Positions 27,539-37,092 of a DNA stretch of 64,000 bases are shown here, one piece after another (within the stretch, counting starts at the first letter, position 1; the number at the start of each line of letters is the position of its first letter). This stretch comes from Planococcus maitriensis (lineage in GTDB: Bacteria > Bacillota > Bacilli > Bacillales_A > Planococcaceae), in contig NZ_QLZQ01000001.1 of the NCBI RefSeq assembly GCF_003289925.1, positions 434,001-498,000 of the forward strand, in the 5' to 3' direction. Position numbers and translations under genes: made by a program. The notes under the pieces are model-generated. The model saw only the letters and a program-made list of their open reading frames with translations, searched no databases and was not told the DNA's origin.

Positions 27539-28837
27539 ATGGACGTTTATAAAATAAAAGGCGGCAAACGCCTGTCCGGAACGATTAAAGTCAATGGCGC
27601 TAAAAACAGTGCCGTGGCTTTGATCCCGGCTTCGATTTTGGCGAATTCGCCGGTATCGATTGAAGGCTTGCCGGAAATTTCCGATGTTTGGACATTGAAA
27701 AGTATTTTGGAAGAAATCGGGGGATCCGTAACATTCGAAGACGGCGTCATGCAAATCGACCCGACTGAAATGGTCGACATGCCGCTGCCGAACGGCAACG
27801 TCAAGAAACTGCGGGCTTCCTACTATATGATGGGTGCGATGCTCGGCCGTTTCAAACATGCCGCCATCGGCCTGCCAGGCGGCTGCTTCCTCGGGCCGCG
27901 CCCGATCGACCAGCATATCAAGGGCTTTGAAGCGCTGGGTGCGAAAGTGACTAATGAGCACGGGGCGATCTATTTGCGTGCCGACGAACTACGCGGCGCG
28001 AAAATCTACCTGGACGTCGTCAGCGTGGGCGCAACGATCAATATCATGCTCGCTGCCGTTCGCGCGAAAGGGCAGACGGTGATCGAGAACGCGGCGAAAG
28101 AGCCGGAAATCATCGATGTCGCGACGCTTCTGACCAATATGGGCGCAAAAATCAAAGGTGCCGGCACAAATGTCATCCGCATCGAAGGCGTGGATGAATT
28201 GCACGGCACCAACCATACGATCATCCCTGACCGCATCGAAGCAGGCACATTCATGATCATGGCAGCCGCTGCCGGCGACGGCGTGACAATCGACAACGTC
28301 ATTCCTTTCCATATGGAAGCCTTGACGGCGAAGCTTCGTGAAATGGGCGTCGATGTTCAGGAAAATGAAGAGTCGATCCATATCCCGAAAACCGAGAACC
28401 TGCAGCCAATCGACGTGAAAACTTTGGTATATCCAGGGTTTGCGACCGATTTGCAGCAGCCGTTCTCGGTCTTGATGACACAAGCGCACGGGTCTTCGAT
28501 GATCACCGATACCATTTATTCGGCGCGCTTCAAGCACATCGATGAGCTGCGGCGCATGAATGCGGTGGGGCGCGTCGAAGGGCGCGCTGCGATCATTACA
28601 GGGCCAACACCGTTGAATGCGGCGACCGTTGTCGCATCCGATCTGCGTGCAGGCGCGGCACTCGTGATCGCTGGCTTATTGGCAGAAGGCGAAACGGAAG
28701 TGCGGGAAATCTATCACATCGAACGTGGCTACTCGAACATCATCGAAAAGCTGCGTGGCCTTGGCGCTGATATCCGCCGGGAAACGATCGACCCGGTGGC
28801 GAGCGGGAAGTCCGACCTCAGTTCTGACGTGAATTGA
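27539..28837 (+). CDS. murAB: UDP-N-acetylglucosamine 1-carboxyvinyltransferase, second copy
   Basis: A 432-residue MurA enzyme making UDP-GlcNAc-enolpyruvate, the first committed peptidoglycan step. It begins [24 protein letters not shown] with the [11 protein letters not shown] segment; the active-site loop is [16 protein letters not shown], in which Cys is the fosfomycin-sensitive residue. A paralog lies at 52153. The ATG at 27539 has AAAAGGAG upstream; an earlier in-frame ATG at 27488 lies inside tal. Position after tal matches the B. subtilis murAB (murZ) locus. Confidence 0.95.
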   Translation: MDVYKIKGGKRLSGTIKVNGAKNSAVALIPASILANSPVSIEGLPEISDVWTLKSILEEIGGSVTFEDGVMQIDPTEMVDMPLPNGNVKKLRASYYMMGAMLGRFKHAAIGLPGGCFLGPRPIDQHIKGFEALGAKVTNEHGAIYLRADELRGAKIYLDVVSVGATINIMLAAVRAKGQTVIENAAKEPEIIDVATLLTNMGAKIKGAGTNVIRIEGVDELHGTNHTIIPDRIEAGTFMIMAAAAGDGVTIDNVIPFHMEALTAKLREMGVDVQENEESIHIPKTENLQPIDVKTLVYPGFATDLQQPFSVLMTQAHGSSMITDTIYSARFKHIDELRRMNAVGRVEGRAAIITGPTPLNAATVVASDLRAGAALVIAGLLAEGETEVREIYHIERGYSNIIEKLRGLGADIRRETIDPVASGKSDLSSDVN

Positions 28838-28860
28838 CTCTCTAAAGGCGTTTGCATATA

Positions 28861-28869
28861 TGCTACAAT
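28861..28869 (+). promoter_or_regulatory. Extended -10 promoter before glpX
   Basis: TGCTACAAT (TG, one base, TACAAT) about 41 bases upstream of the glpX ATG. A TTGACT at 28834-28839 is too far for this -10 but suits TATATG at 28857-28862. Confidence 0.5.
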
Positions 28870-28909
28870 GTAGATGGCATATACAAAGATTGAACGGAGG
28901 AAATGAATT

Positions 28910-29875
28910 ATGGAACGAAGTCTTTCGATGGAATTAGTGCGGATTACGGAAGCGGCAGCAATCGCCTCTTCAAAATGGATGGGCCGCGGCCTGAAAAATG
29001 AAGCGGATGATGCGGCAACGGAAGCGATGCGCACCGTATTCGATACGATCCCGATGCGCGGCACCGTCGTCATCGGTGAAGGCGAAATGGATGAAGCGCC
29101 AATGCTCTATATCGGTGAAGAACTTGGTTCAGGCGACGGCCCTGAAGTGGATGTTGCGGTCGACCCTGTAGAAGGCACGAACATTGTCGCTGCAGGCGGC
29201 TGGAATGCGATTGCCGTTTTGGCCATTGCGGATCGCGGAAATCTGCTCAATGCACCGGACATGTACATGGACAAAATTGCGGTCGGCCCTGAGTCGGTCG
29301 GTAAAATTGACATCAATGCACCGGTCATCGACAATTTGCGTGCGGTTGCCAAAGCGAAGAACAAGGACATCGAAGACGTCGTCGCAACAATCCTTGACCG
29401 CCCGCGCCATGCGCAGATCATCAAGGAAATCCGTGAAGCGGGAGCGCGTATCAAATTGATCAACGACGGCGATATTGCCGGCGCCATCAATACAGCTTTC
29501 GACCAAACGGGTGTCGACATCCTATTCGGTACAGGCGGTGCTCCGGAAGGGGTTATCTCTGCAGTCGGATTGAAATGCCTGGGCGGCGAAATCCAAGGCA
29601 AGCTGGTTCCTCAAGATGACGAAGAAAGACAACGTTGCCTCGATATGGGCCTTGATGTCGACAAAGTATTGATGATGGACGACCTGGTCAAAGGCGACGA
29701 TGCGATCTTTGCAGCGACTGGGATCACGGACGGAGAACTTCTTCGCGGCGTTCAGCTGAAAGGTTCCTTCGCCGAAAGCCATACTTTGGTCATGCGTGCA
29801 AAATCCGGCACCGTCCGTTTTGTCGAAGGGCGCCACAGCCTCAAGAAAAAACCGGATCTCGTCATGAAAGATTGA
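28910..29875 (+). CDS. glpX: Class II fructose-1,6-bisphosphatase (GlpX family)
   Basis: A 321-residue metal-dependent phosphatase of gluconeogenesis. It starts [20 protein letters not shown] and has the metal/substrate motifs [29 protein letters not shown] and [22 protein letters not shown]. Orthologous by position to B. subtilis ywjI, between murAB and rho. GGAGGAAA lies 8 bases before the ATG. Confidence 0.95.
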   Translation: MERSLSMELVRITEAAAIASSKWMGRGLKNEADDAATEAMRTVFDTIPMRGTVVIGEGEMDEAPMLYIGEELGSGDGPEVDVAVDPVEGTNIVAAGGWNAIAVLAIADRGNLLNAPDMYMDKIAVGPESVGKIDINAPVIDNLRAVAKAKNKDIEDVVATILDRPRHAQIIKEIREAGARIKLINDGDIAGAINTAFDQTGVDILFGTGGAPEGVISAVGLKCLGGEIQGKLVPQDDEERQRCLDMGLDVDKVLMMDDLVKGDDAIFAATGITDGELLRGVQLKGSFAESHTLVMRAKSGTVRFVEGRHSLKKKPDLVMKD

Positions 29876-29893
29876 TTTCCATACTCCAAACCT

Positions 29894-29924
29894 GAGTCCG
29901 GCTTTATGCCGGGCTCCTTCTTTA
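29894..29924 (+). terminator. Terminator after glpX
   Basis: GAGTCCGGC (29894-29902) with GCCGGGCTC (29908-29916), then CTTCTTT. Nine pairs including one G-T; the T tract is interrupted. Confidence 0.75.
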
Positions 29925-29991
29925 ATGACTCCAGAACAACAGAAATTCCCCAGAAATCTTGAAACTAATGATAAGTGTGGTGTCCAACTAG

Positions 29992-31275
29992 ATGGCAACG
30001 ATGACAATTTCCGCATTGGAAAATATGACGCTCAAAGAGCTTTACAACCTGGCAAAAGAATACAAGTTGAACAATTACAGCAAACTGACGAAAAAAGAAT
30101 TGATTTTCGCCATTCTGAAAACCCGTGCGGAACAGGAAGGCTTCTTTTTCATGGAAGGCGTCCTGGAAATCATCCAATCGGAAGGCTTCGGGTTCCTTCG
30201 CCCGATCAACTATTCCCCGAGTTCACAGGACATTTACATTTCAGCTTCCCAAATCCGCCGGTTCGACCTCAGGAACGGGGATAAAGTATCCGGAAAAGTC
30301 CGCCCGCCAAAAGAAAATGAACGCTATTTCGGCTTGCTCCAAGTAGAAGCCGTCAACGGCGAAGACCCGGAAGTCGCAAAAGAACGGGTCCATTTCCCGG
30401 GACTGACGCCGCTCTATCCAGATCACCATATCCGCCTGGAAACCGGCCCGGAACATTTATCGACGCGCATCATGGATCTCGTATCCCCGGTCGGCTTCGG
30501 CCAGCGTGGGTTGATCGTCGCTCCGCCTAAAGCCGGAAAAACGATGCTGTTGAAGGAAATCGCCAATGCCGTGACGACGAACCATCCGGAAGCGGAACTG
30601 ATCGTGCTGTTGATCGATGAGCGTCCGGAAGAAGTGACGGACATCGAACGCTCGGTCGACGCTGATGTGGTGTCTTCGACTTTCGATGAAGTTCCCGAAA
30701 ATCATGTCAAAGTAGCCGAGCTGGTTCTCGAACGCGCCATGCGTCTCGTCGAACATAAGCGCGATGTCGTCATCTTGATGGATTCGATCACGCGACTGGC
30801 GCGTGCGTATAACCTGGTCATCCCGCCAAGCGGGCGTACGCTTTCCGGCGGAATCGACCCTGCCGCATTCCACCGCCCGAAACGCTTTTTCGGTGCGGCG
30901 CGCAATATCGAAGAAGGCGGCAGCTTGACGATCCTTGCGACGGCACTCGTCGAAACGGGATCGCGCATGGACGAAGTCATCTATGAAGAGTTTAAAGGAA
31001 CCGGCAATATGGAGCTGCATCTCGACCGCAGCCTCGCCGAACGCCGCATTTTCCCGGCACTCGACATCCGCCGGTCGGGCACACGCAAGGAAGAATTGTT
31101 GATGGACCCGGAACAACTTGATAAACTATGGGCAATCCGCAAAACCTTCTCGGATTCACCCGATTTTACGGAGCGCTTCATGAAAAAGCTCAGCCATTCG
31201 AAGACGAATGAAGAGTTTTTCAGCCAATTGCCGAGAGACGGCAAATCATCGCGCACCCCGCGAAAGACGATTTGA
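29992..31275 (+). CDS. rho: Transcription termination factor Rho
   Basis: A 427-residue hexameric RNA helicase. The N-terminal Rho-N segment ([18 protein letters not shown]), the cold-shock-like RNA-binding domain ([15 protein letters not shown]), the P-loop [14 protein letters not shown] and the Q/R loops ([24 protein letters not shown] [11 protein letters not shown]) are present. An in-frame TAG directly precedes the ATG at 29992, so it cannot start earlier; 30001 is the alternative. Neither has a clear Shine-Dalgarno sequence, which fits weak or autoregulated expression. Confidence 0.97.
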   Translation: MATMTISALENMTLKELYNLAKEYKLNNYSKLTKKELIFAILKTRAEQEGFFFMEGVLEIIQSEGFGFLRPINYSPSSQDIYISASQIRRFDLRNGDKVSGKVRPPKENERYFGLLQVEAVNGEDPEVAKERVHFPGLTPLYPDHHIRLETGPEHLSTRIMDLVSPVGFGQRGLIVAPPKAGKTMLLKEIANAVTTNHPEAELIVLLIDERPEEVTDIERSVDADVVSSTFDEVPENHVKVAELVLERAMRLVEHKRDVVILMDSITRLARAYNLVIPPSGRTLSGGIDPAAFHRPKRFFGAARNIEEGGSLTILATALVETGSRMDEVIYEEFKGTGNMELHLDRSLAERRIFPALDIRRSGTRKEELLMDPEQLDKLWAIRKTFSDSPDFTERFMKKLSHSKTNEEFFSQLPRDGKSSRTPRKTI

Positions 31276-31309
31276 TTGCTTGCAAAAGCCATTAAGTTTT
31301 GATATGATT

Positions 31310-31425
31310 ATAAGAGTGAAACAAAACAGTACTATTGCATATACGGCCTAACGAGCCGTGTAAGGCAATAGGCAAAATAGATTAAACTCTGTTCCAGATG
31401 GTTCAGGGCGGGAGGAGAAAACATT
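31310..31425 (+). ncRNA. Probable ribosomal protein L31 leader
   Basis: The 150-base gap before rpmE contains a two-part hairpin: CTATTGC 31332-31338 with GCAATAG 31365-31371 enclosing ACGGC 31343-31347 with GCCGT 31355-31359, and a conserved-looking tail ending in GGGCGGGAGGAG before the ATG. Structured L31 leaders that bind the protein are known in Firmicutes; I have not matched the Rfam consensus, so the call rests on position and hairpin. Confidence 0.5.
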
Positions 31426-31641
31426 ATGAAAACAGGTATTCACCCAGAGTACAAAAAAGCGACAGTGACTTGCTCATGCGGCAACTCATTCGAAACAGGT
31501 TCAGTAAAAGAGAACATCAACGTTGAGCTTTGCTCAGAATGTCATCCATTCTATACTGGACGCCAAAAATTCGCAGCTGCAGATGGCCGCGTAGACCGTT
31601 TCAACAAAAAATACGGCCTCAAAGAAGAAATCAACAACTAA
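31426..31641 (+). CDS. rpmE: 50S ribosomal protein L31, zinc-binding form
   Basis: A 71-residue ribosomal protein. [20 protein letters not shown] carries Cys16 and Cys18, and [13 protein letters not shown] carries the second pair, so this is the zinc-containing (C+) type. GGGAGGAG precedes the ATG. It follows rho as in B. subtilis. B. subtilis also has a zinc-free paralog (ytiA) for zinc starvation; none is seen here. Confidence 0.97.
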   Translation: MKTGIHPEYKKATVTCSCGNSFETGSVKENINVELCSECHPFYTGRQKFAAADGRVDRFNKKYGLKEEINN

Positions 31642-31650
31642 GTCACTATT

Positions 31651-31690
31651 ATACCCGTCCGTCGCGAAAACGCCGGATGGGTATTTTTTT
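31651..31690 (+). terminator. Terminator after rpmE
   Basis: ATACCCGTCCG (31651-31661) with CGGATGGGTAT (31674-31684), then a run of seven or more Ts. Confidence 0.92.
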
Positions 31691-31751
31691 TGTTAAGGAA
31701 CGGAAAAAATCAATTACATAGCAGAAAAATGATAGTCACATCCGCCATTTT

Positions 31752-31760
31752 TGGTATGAT
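31752..31760 (+). promoter_or_regulatory. Extended -10 promoter before tdk
   Basis: TGGTATGAT (TG, one base, TATGAT) lies 33 bases upstream of the tdk ATG. Confidence 0.5.
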
Positions 31761-31793
31761 ATTAACAGCAAATGTTTGAAAGGGGTCTCCACT

Positions 31794-32387
31794 ATGTACG
31801 TCATGAAACAGACCGGATGGGTCGAGTTGATTTGCGGAAGCATGTTTTCCGGGAAATCGGAAGAACTGATCCGCCGCATCCGCCGCGCGCAATTCGCCAA
31901 GCAGAAAATTGCGGTATTCAAGCCGAAATTGGATAACCGTTATAGCGAGGAAGCGGTCGTCTCCCATAACGGAACCACTGTTATCGCCTTGCCAATCGGG
32001 CATTCCGGTGAGATGAAAGAATATATAACCGACGAATTCGATATCATCGCCATCGATGAAGCACAATTCTTCGATATGGAAATCGTCGACCATGTGCAAA
32101 AATTGGCCGACCATGGTTTCCGCGTGATTGTCGCAGGCCTCGACCAGGATTTCCGCGGCGTGCCATTCGGTCCGATGCCATCCCTTCTATCAATTGCAGA
32201 GCAAGTGACCAAACTGCAGGCTGTCTGCACGGTCTGCGGATCTCCCGCAAGCCGCACGCAGCGCCTGATCGACGGCAAGCCTGCCGGTTCGGATGACCCG
32301 ATCATCCTGGTCGGCGCTTCCGAAGCCTACGAACCGCGTTGCCGCCATCACCATGAAGTCCCGGCCGGCGTTACGGTTACAGAATAA
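31794..32387 (+). CDS. tdk: Thymidine kinase
   Basis: A 197-residue type II thymidine kinase phosphorylating deoxythymidine for salvage. P-loop [15 protein letters not shown], Walker [14 protein letters not shown], the lasso-type zinc Cys pair [13 protein letters not shown] and the [16 protein letters not shown] substrate loop are all present. The ATG at 31794 follows AAAGGGG; a TTG at 31776 would precede that site. Followed by prfA after a hairpin element. Confidence 0.96.
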   Translation: MYVMKQTGWVELICGSMFSGKSEELIRRIRRAQFAKQKIAVFKPKLDNRYSEEAVVSHNGTTVIALPIGHSGEMKEYITDEFDIIAIDEAQFFDMEIVDHVQKLADHGFRVIVAGLDQDFRGVPFGPMPSLLSIAEQVTKLQAVCTVCGSPASRTQRLIDGKPAGSDDPIILVGASEAYEPRCRHHHEVPAGVTVTE

Positions 32388-32490
32388 AAAGCACCAATTA
32401 GTTTGAAGAAGCGTTTATATAGACAAATCACAGACCTTAAGAAATCAATGGACTTGAATTTTTGTTGTATTTTTTGAGAAAAGATATGAA

Positions 32491-32596
32491 GCGAAATAGC
32501 GCAGACTCCTGGGGGAGCAGCGGAGTACTGAACTAATTCGGGCGCCTAGCCCGAATTAGTTCAGTGCAAGCTCCCCCGGAAAGCCAGCTATTTCGC
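32491..32596 (+). repeat. Nested palindromic hairpin element
   Basis: Three perfect nested stems: GCGAAATAGC 32491-32500 with GCTATTTCGC 32587-32596; GGGGGAGC 32511-32518 with GCTCCCCC 32570-32577; and a central 17-base arm 32527-32543 (starting ACTGAACT) with 32549-32565 around a 5-base loop. The GACTCC...GGAAAGC framework resembles hairpin elements scattered in Bacillaceae genomes. No T tract follows, so it is not a simple terminator. It fills most of the tdk-prfA gap. A perfect DnaA box (TTATGCACA) lies at 32620-32628. Confidence 0.85.
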
Positions 32597-32669
32597 GGAA
32601 TATCGTAAACAATGGAATCTTATGCACAGAGTTATCGACTTTATATAGAAGAAACTAGAGGTGAAAACA

Positions 32670-33749
32670 ATGTTTGACCGTTTACAGTCTGTCGAGGACA
32701 GATACGACCGTCTCAACGAAATGTTGAGTGACCCGGATATCGTCAGTGATACGAACAAGCTGCGCGATTATTCCAAAGAACAATCCGATCTGCAGGAAAC
32801 TGTAGAGACATACCGTGAATACAAAGACGTCCAGACGCAATTGGCCGATTCAAAAGCCATGTTTGAGGAAAAAATGGATGCCGATATGCGTGAAATGGTC
32901 AAAGAAGAAGTCGCGGAACTCGAAGCGCGTTCCAAGGAACTGGAAGAGCGCCTTCACATTCTGTTGATTCCGAAAGACCCGAACGATGATAAGAACGTCA
33001 TCATGGAAATCCGCGGCGCGGCGGGCGGCGATGAAGCAGCCCTGTTCGCAGGCGATTTGTTCAAGATGTATTCCCGTTTTGCGGAAGCCAACGGTTGGAA
33101 AGTGCAGATCATGGACTCGAATCCGACGGAAATCGGCGGATTTAAGGAATTGGTCTTTATGGTGACCGGTAAAGGCGCCTATTCTAAATTGAAATACGAA
33201 AACGGCGCCCACCGCGTACAGCGGGTTCCTGAAACCGAATCCGGGGGGCGCATCCATACTTCGACAGCGACGGTCGCATGTTTGCCGGAAGTGGAAGAAG
33301 TCGAAGTCGACATCCACGATAACGATATTCGCGTCGACACCTATGCATCATCAGGTGCAGGGGGCCAATCGGTCAATACGACGATGTCGGCGGTGCGTTT
33401 GACACATTTACCGACGAATATCGTCGTCACCTGCCAAGACGAGAAATCCCAGATCAAGAACAAAGCGAGCGCCATGAAAGTTTTGCGCGCCCGCGTCTAT
33501 GAAAAGTTTCAGCAAGAAGCACAAGCTGAATATGATTCCGTACGTAAATCCGCTGTCGGTACAGGTGACCGTTCAGAGCGCATCCGCACTTACAACTTCC
33601 CGCAAAACCGAGTGACGGACCATCGCATCGGATTGACCATCCAGAAGCTGGACCAGATCCTGCAAGGCAAGATGGATGAAATTGTTGACGCCCTGGTGAT
33701 CGATGAACAATCAACGAGGATGGAGAGCTTAAACAATGAACAAAGTTGA
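32670..33749 (+). CDS. prfA: Peptide chain release factor 1
   Basis: A 359-residue class I release factor reading UAA and UAG. It has the helical N-terminal domain, the [17 protein letters not shown] segment, the GGQ tripeptide in [18 protein letters not shown] and the [20 protein letters not shown] ending. The ATG at 32670 has AGAGGTG 7 bases upstream; GTG 32661 is part of that site. It overlaps prmC, its modifying methyltransferase, by 14 bases. Confidence 0.97.
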   Translation: MFDRLQSVEDRYDRLNEMLSDPDIVSDTNKLRDYSKEQSDLQETVETYREYKDVQTQLADSKAMFEEKMDADMREMVKEEVAELEARSKELEERLHILLIPKDPNDDKNVIMEIRGAAGGDEAALFAGDLFKMYSRFAEANGWKVQIMDSNPTEIGGFKELVFMVTGKGAYSKLKYENGAHRVQRVPETESGGRIHTSTATVACLPEVEEVEVDIHDNDIRVDTYASSGAGGQSVNTTMSAVRLTHLPTNIVVTCQDEKSQIKNKASAMKVLRARVYEKFQQEAQAEYDSVRKSAVGTGDRSERIRTYNFPQNRVTDHRIGLTIQKLDQILQGKMDEIVDALVIDEQSTRMESLNNEQS

Positions 33750-34611
33750 AACCTTAACGACAGTGGAATTCATATATCAAGCTTTGGAACAGGCGGCGAG
33801 CTATCTAAAGCAACACGGCCGTGAAGAAACGCCAGCCCGTATTCTCTTGCAGCATGAGCTGGGAGTGGATTACTCGGGTTTGGTCGCGTCTATGCGCGAT
33901 AAAATCGAAGATCGCCAGTTCGAGTCCTATTGGGCCAATATCGAAGAATTGGTGGAAGGCGTGCCGGTACAGCATTTAACTGGTGTTGAACAGTTTTACG
34001 GCAGGACCTTCCAAGTGTCGCCAGCCGTCCTCATCCCGCGTCCGGAAACAGAAGAGTTGATTGAAGAGGCTTTGAAACTGAAGCGTGAGCTGTTCGGAAC
34101 GGAAGAAGTGCAGGCAGCGGATATCGGAACGGGCAGCGGGGTCATTGCAATTACATTGAAATGCGAATTGCCTGAAGCGGAAGTGATGGCGACGGATATT
34201 TCCGAAGAAGCCTTGTTCATGGCTGAACGCAATGCAGAAACCTTGAATGCGGATGTCCATTTCACTAAAGGGGATTTGGCAGCGCCGCTTGCGGGAAGAA
34301 AATGGGATATTATCCTGTCCAACCCGCCCTACATCGCGCATCATGAAGCACCGGCCCTATCGGATACTGTCCGTGAATTCGAGCCGCATCAAGCGCTATT
34401 CGCTGACCGTGATGGGCTTGCGGCTTACGAAACATTGGCACAGCAAGTGCCGGAATTGATTAGCCGCCCAGGCATCATCGGGCTGGAAATCGGCAGCAGC
34501 CAAGGTGCCGCTGTAACTGAATTGTTCCAAAAAGCCTTGCCAGATGCACGTGTCTATTGCAAAAAAGATATCAACAAACACGATCGCATGGTATTTTGTA
34601 TTTTAGATTAA
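33736..34611 (+). CDS. prmC: Release factor glutamine N5-methyltransferase
   Basis: A 291-residue SAM-dependent enzyme methylating the GGQ glutamine of release factors. It has the SAM-binding [15 protein letters not shown], the catalytic NPPY motif in [12 protein letters not shown], and the N-terminal helical substrate domain with [32 protein letters not shown] precedes the ATG inside the prfA end. In B. subtilis spoIIR follows; here sua5 follows directly. Confidence 0.96.
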   Translation: MNKVETLTTVEFIYQALEQAASYLKQHGREETPARILLQHELGVDYSGLVASMRDKIEDRQFESYWANIEELVEGVPVQHLTGVEQFYGRTFQVSPAVLIPRPETEELIEEALKLKRELFGTEEVQAADIGTGSGVIAITLKCELPEAEVMATDISEEALFMAERNAETLNADVHFTKGDLAAPLAGRKWDIILSNPPYIAHHEAPALSDTVREFEPHQALFADRDGLAAYETLAQQVPELISRPGIIGLEIGSSQGAAVTELFQKALPDARVYCKKDINKHDRMVFCILD

Positions 34612-34613
34612 AT

Positions 34614-34770
34614 TGTGCACAAATCATCTGATGTTAAGGGGTGTTATCCACAAATTGTGGATATTGTCCCGAAAACCTTATTGTACTGGAGATGTTTAGG
34701 TGGAAACGAAAACAATTCTTGTGGATGAACATGTGAACAACGATGAAAGTTATACACAAGCTGTGGATTA
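34614..34770 (+). promoter_or_regulatory. DnaA-box cluster at the sua5 promoter
   Basis: A perfect box TTATCCACA lies at 34644-34652, and with TGTGGATAT at 34656-34664 it forms the 19-base palindrome TATCCACAAATTGTGGATA (34645-34663). Another perfect box TTATACACA is at 34750-34758, next to TGTGGATTA (34762-34770, 8 of 9). TTGTGCACAA at 34614-34623 is a near match. A further perfect box on the minus strand is at 35548-35556. Consensus used is TTATNCACA. B. subtilis ywlC, the sua5 ortholog, is among the known DnaA-bound genes. Confidence 0.75.
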
Positions 34771-35689
34771 TATCCGCGGGGGGGAAGTCGTCGCATTCCC
34801 GACCGAAACCGTTTACGGCCTCGGGGCGAATGCGATGAACGGCGAAGCTGTCGATAAAATTTTCGAAGCGAAAGGCCGCCCGACCGACAATCCATTGATT
34901 GTTCACGTGGATTCCAAAGAAACCGCCTTGGAGTATGTCGAAGATGTTCCGGAAAAAGCCCTGCAATGCATGGATGCTTTTTGGCCGGGGGCATTGACCT
35001 TGATCATGCAGGCGAAACCGGATACCTTTGCTTCTAATGTAACAGCAGGCTTGCCGACAGTAGGGATTCGCGTGCCGAACCATCCGGTCGCGTTGAATTT
35101 ACTAAAGCGCTTGAAGCAGCCAGTGGCCGCGCCGAGCGCTAACACAAGCGGCAAACCGAGCCCGACTTTGGCTGAGCATGTCTATTTCGATATGAACGGC
35201 AAGATTCCCCTCATTCTGGATGGCGGCCCGACCCAGGTCGGCATCGAATCGACGGTGCTGGATATGACGAGCGCACCGCCAGTCATCTTGCGGCCTGGAC
35301 AAGTGACGAAAGAGCAATTGGAAGAAGTGATCGGGACTGTCCGTCTGTCTTCCGAGACGAAAGGCAACACACCGAAATCTCCCGGCATGAAGTATGCCCA
35401 TTACGCACCACGGGCGCCGCTTTATCTGATCGAGCACAATACCAAGCTGATCGAGAAAGCGATTGAGTATATGCACGGCAAAAAGAAAAAAATCGCCGTG
35501 CTGAGCCGCGAAAAATTCGAGACGGCGGATTACTGCTTCCCGCTCGCTGTGGATAAGTTATACGACAGCCTGCGGAAATGCGACCAGACAGATGCCGATC
35601 TGATTTTGGCATGCGTATTGCCGGAAAATGAAGACGCCGCGCTGATGAACCGCCTGGAAAAAGCGGCGGACCATAAATGGTTCAGCTGA
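34700..35689 (+). CDS. L-threonylcarbamoyladenylate synthase (Sua5/YwlC)
   Basis: A 329-residue enzyme making the threonylcarbamoyl-AMP used for the t6A37 modification of tRNA. The YrdC domain has GGEVVAFPTETVYGLGANA, FEAKGRPTDNPLIVHV, FWPGALTLIM and PVAAPSANTSGKPSPT; the C-terminal Sua5 domain follows the SPGMKYAHYAPRAPL linker. The start is GTG at 34700 with GGAG upstream. Several DnaA boxes overlap its start and promoter. Ortholog of B. subtilis ywlC by sequence and position. Confidence 0.95.
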   Translation: METKTILVDEHVNNDESYTQAVDYIRGGEVVAFPTETVYGLGANAMNGEAVDKIFEAKGRPTDNPLIVHVDSKETALEYVEDVPEKALQCMDAFWPGALTLIMQAKPDTFASNVTAGLPTVGIRVPNHPVALNLLKRLKQPVAAPSANTSGKPSPTLAEHVYFDMNGKIPLILDGGPTQVGIESTVLDMTSAPPVILRPGQVTKEQLEEVIGTVRLSSETKGNTPKSPGMKYAHYAPRAPLYLIEHNTKLIEKAIEYMHGKKKKIAVLSREKFETADYCFPLAVDKLYDSLRKCDQTDADLILACVLPENEDAALMNRLEKAADHKWFS

Positions 35690-35720
35690 TTCAAGCAAGT
35701 GAATTAGATGACAGCATATG

Positions 35721-35752
35721 AAGCCGCCGGGAAATTCCCGGTGGCTTTTTTT
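35721..35752 (+). terminator. Terminator after sua5
   Basis: AAGCCGCCGGGA (35721-35732) with TCCCGGTGGCTT (35736-35747), then a run of Ts. Confidence 0.92.
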
Positions 35753-35769
35753 GTTGTTTGAAATTGAGG

Positions 35770-36113
35770 GAGCGGGGGAGATTCCGCTCCAAGGGGACGC
35801 TTTCCGGAGGGCTAAACCCTTGTGCTCCCACATCTGCATGCAGATGCGTCGCAAATGAATGGACTCGGCTTCCCTTCGCCATCCATTCGCCCCTTTCCGC
35901 TCCATCTCTAAGTATAGTGGGGAAATAAAATTCAACTGTCACCGAAATTAGCATGAATAGTTTTGGGCAGCTTTGTAATTACATAAAGAATAGCTAGTGA
36001 ACCATCTTTCCCGCTATCAACTCTCGCTAGGCGTCTTCACCAGCGGATGAATACAATAAAAAAGACGCGTCTTCGCATGCAACATCCAATGAAATCTCAA
36101 AGCCGAACCGCGC
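35770..36113 (-). repeat. Long dispersed repeat, copy B (inverted partner at 21.7 kb)
   Basis: Bases 35889-36113 are the near reverse complement of 21685-21909, and 35770-35888 corresponds more loosely to 21910-22018. The core carries the 16-base palindrome CATCTGCATGCAGATG (35831-35846), in the place where copy A has its ACGTGC/GCACGT palindrome. No gene is credible in this gap. Confidence 0.8.
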
Positions 36114-36159
36114 ACAAACCCGTGCTCAACTTTCGCTATGCTCAAGCATCGCAGAAAAA

Positions 36160-36205
36160 CCGTTGCTCCCACATCTGCGAGCAGATGCGTCGCAAATGAA
36201 TTGGC
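36160..36205 (+). repeat. Direct partial copy of the repeat core
   Basis: TGCTCCCACATCTGC begins at 36164 and again at 35823, and the match continues through GCAGATGCGTCGCAAATGAA, about 40 bases in the same orientation, 341 bases apart. The core is CATCTGC-GA-GCAGATG. The rest of the gap to 36,445 shows a TATCCACA (36320-36327) and no other feature. Confidence 0.7.
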
Positions 36206-36460
36206 TCAACTCCCTTTCGCCCATTCATTGGCTCATTGCGGGAGGCCAGCCCAAAGCGGCAGGCGGCTGGTTCGTGATGAAATGTCCAATAGACAATCGA
36301 TCCCGCTCTCAAGTCCAGCTATCCACAACAACTGCTACACCAATCCGCATCCATACAATAGCTCGTTAAAATGCGGTATAATAATAGTCAGATACACACC
36401 ATCTCGAGAGTTCATTGAACACTAGATGGGGAGACTGAAGCTCGGATGAGGGGGGATTGG

Positions 36461-36895
36461 ATGAAGATTTTATTCGTCTGCACGGGAAATACGTGCCGCA
36501 GCCCGATGGCGGAAGCGATTGTGCATACCCGTTCCATCGAGGGGGTAGAAGCACGTTCGGCAGGGATTTTCGCAGGGCAATCGCCGCTGTCAGCCAATGC
36601 GCAGAAAGTATTGAGCGAGCAGTCCATCGAATTCGACCATGTTTCGAAGCCGCTGGATCCGCGTGATGTAGAATGGGCGGAACTGATTTTGACGATGACC
36701 TATTCACACAAAATGGCGCTCATGCAATACTATCCAGAAGTAGCGACTAAGCTGCACACGGTAAAGGAATTTGCGGAAGGCTCGACAGGGGATATCAGCG
36801 ACCCATACGGCGGGTCCTTGGATGATTACCGCAGGACGTATAAAGAACTAGAGCAATTGATTGATAAGATGGTAAAGCAATTAGGCATTACCTAA
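36461..36895 (+). CDS. ywlE: Protein arginine phosphatase YwlE
   Basis: A 144-residue low-molecular-weight phosphatase. The active-site loop is VCTGNTCRSPM (Cys7, Arg13), and the DPYGG segment near residue 119 supplies the general acid. Residue 11 is Thr, which in B. subtilis YwlE favours phosphoarginine over phosphotyrosine, so it should reverse McsB-type arginine phosphorylation. GAGGGGGG precedes the ATG at 36461. The manganese exporter gene mntP that lies upstream in B. subtilis is replaced by repeats. Confidence 0.92.
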   Translation: MKILFVCTGNTCRSPMAEAIVHTRSIEGVEARSAGIFAGQSPLSANAQKVLSEQSIEFDHVSKPLDPRDVEWAELILTMTYSHKMALMQYYPEVATKLHTVKEFAEGSTGDISDPYGGSLDDYRRTYKELEQLIDKMVKQLGIT

Positions 36896-36898
36896 CTG

Positions 36899-36948
36899 GA
36901 AAGAGCTGCCCAAGAGCATAAAATGCATGTGCTTGAGCAGCTCTTTTC
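36899..36948 (+). terminator. Terminator after ywlE
   Basis: AAAGAGCTGC and GCAGCTCTTTT arms with inner AAGAGCA/TGCTT pairing around an AT-rich loop, then TTTTCC. Confidence 0.85.
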
Positions 36949-37092
36949 CATTGAAGGGGCCACAAGATTTCAGTTGCAGAAACCAGGCGTGAGGAAGTAA
37001 CATGGAACTGTTCAAAAATGTTAGAATTAAATAAAAGCGGCGGCGCTTCCACAAGAACTGTCCGCTAAATGAAAACGAAAAGAGGGTTAATC

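Noticed and set aside
26756..27961. A 401-codon antisense frame across fbaA, tal and murAB
   Set aside because: It spans three certain genes and two intergenic gaps and matches no family.
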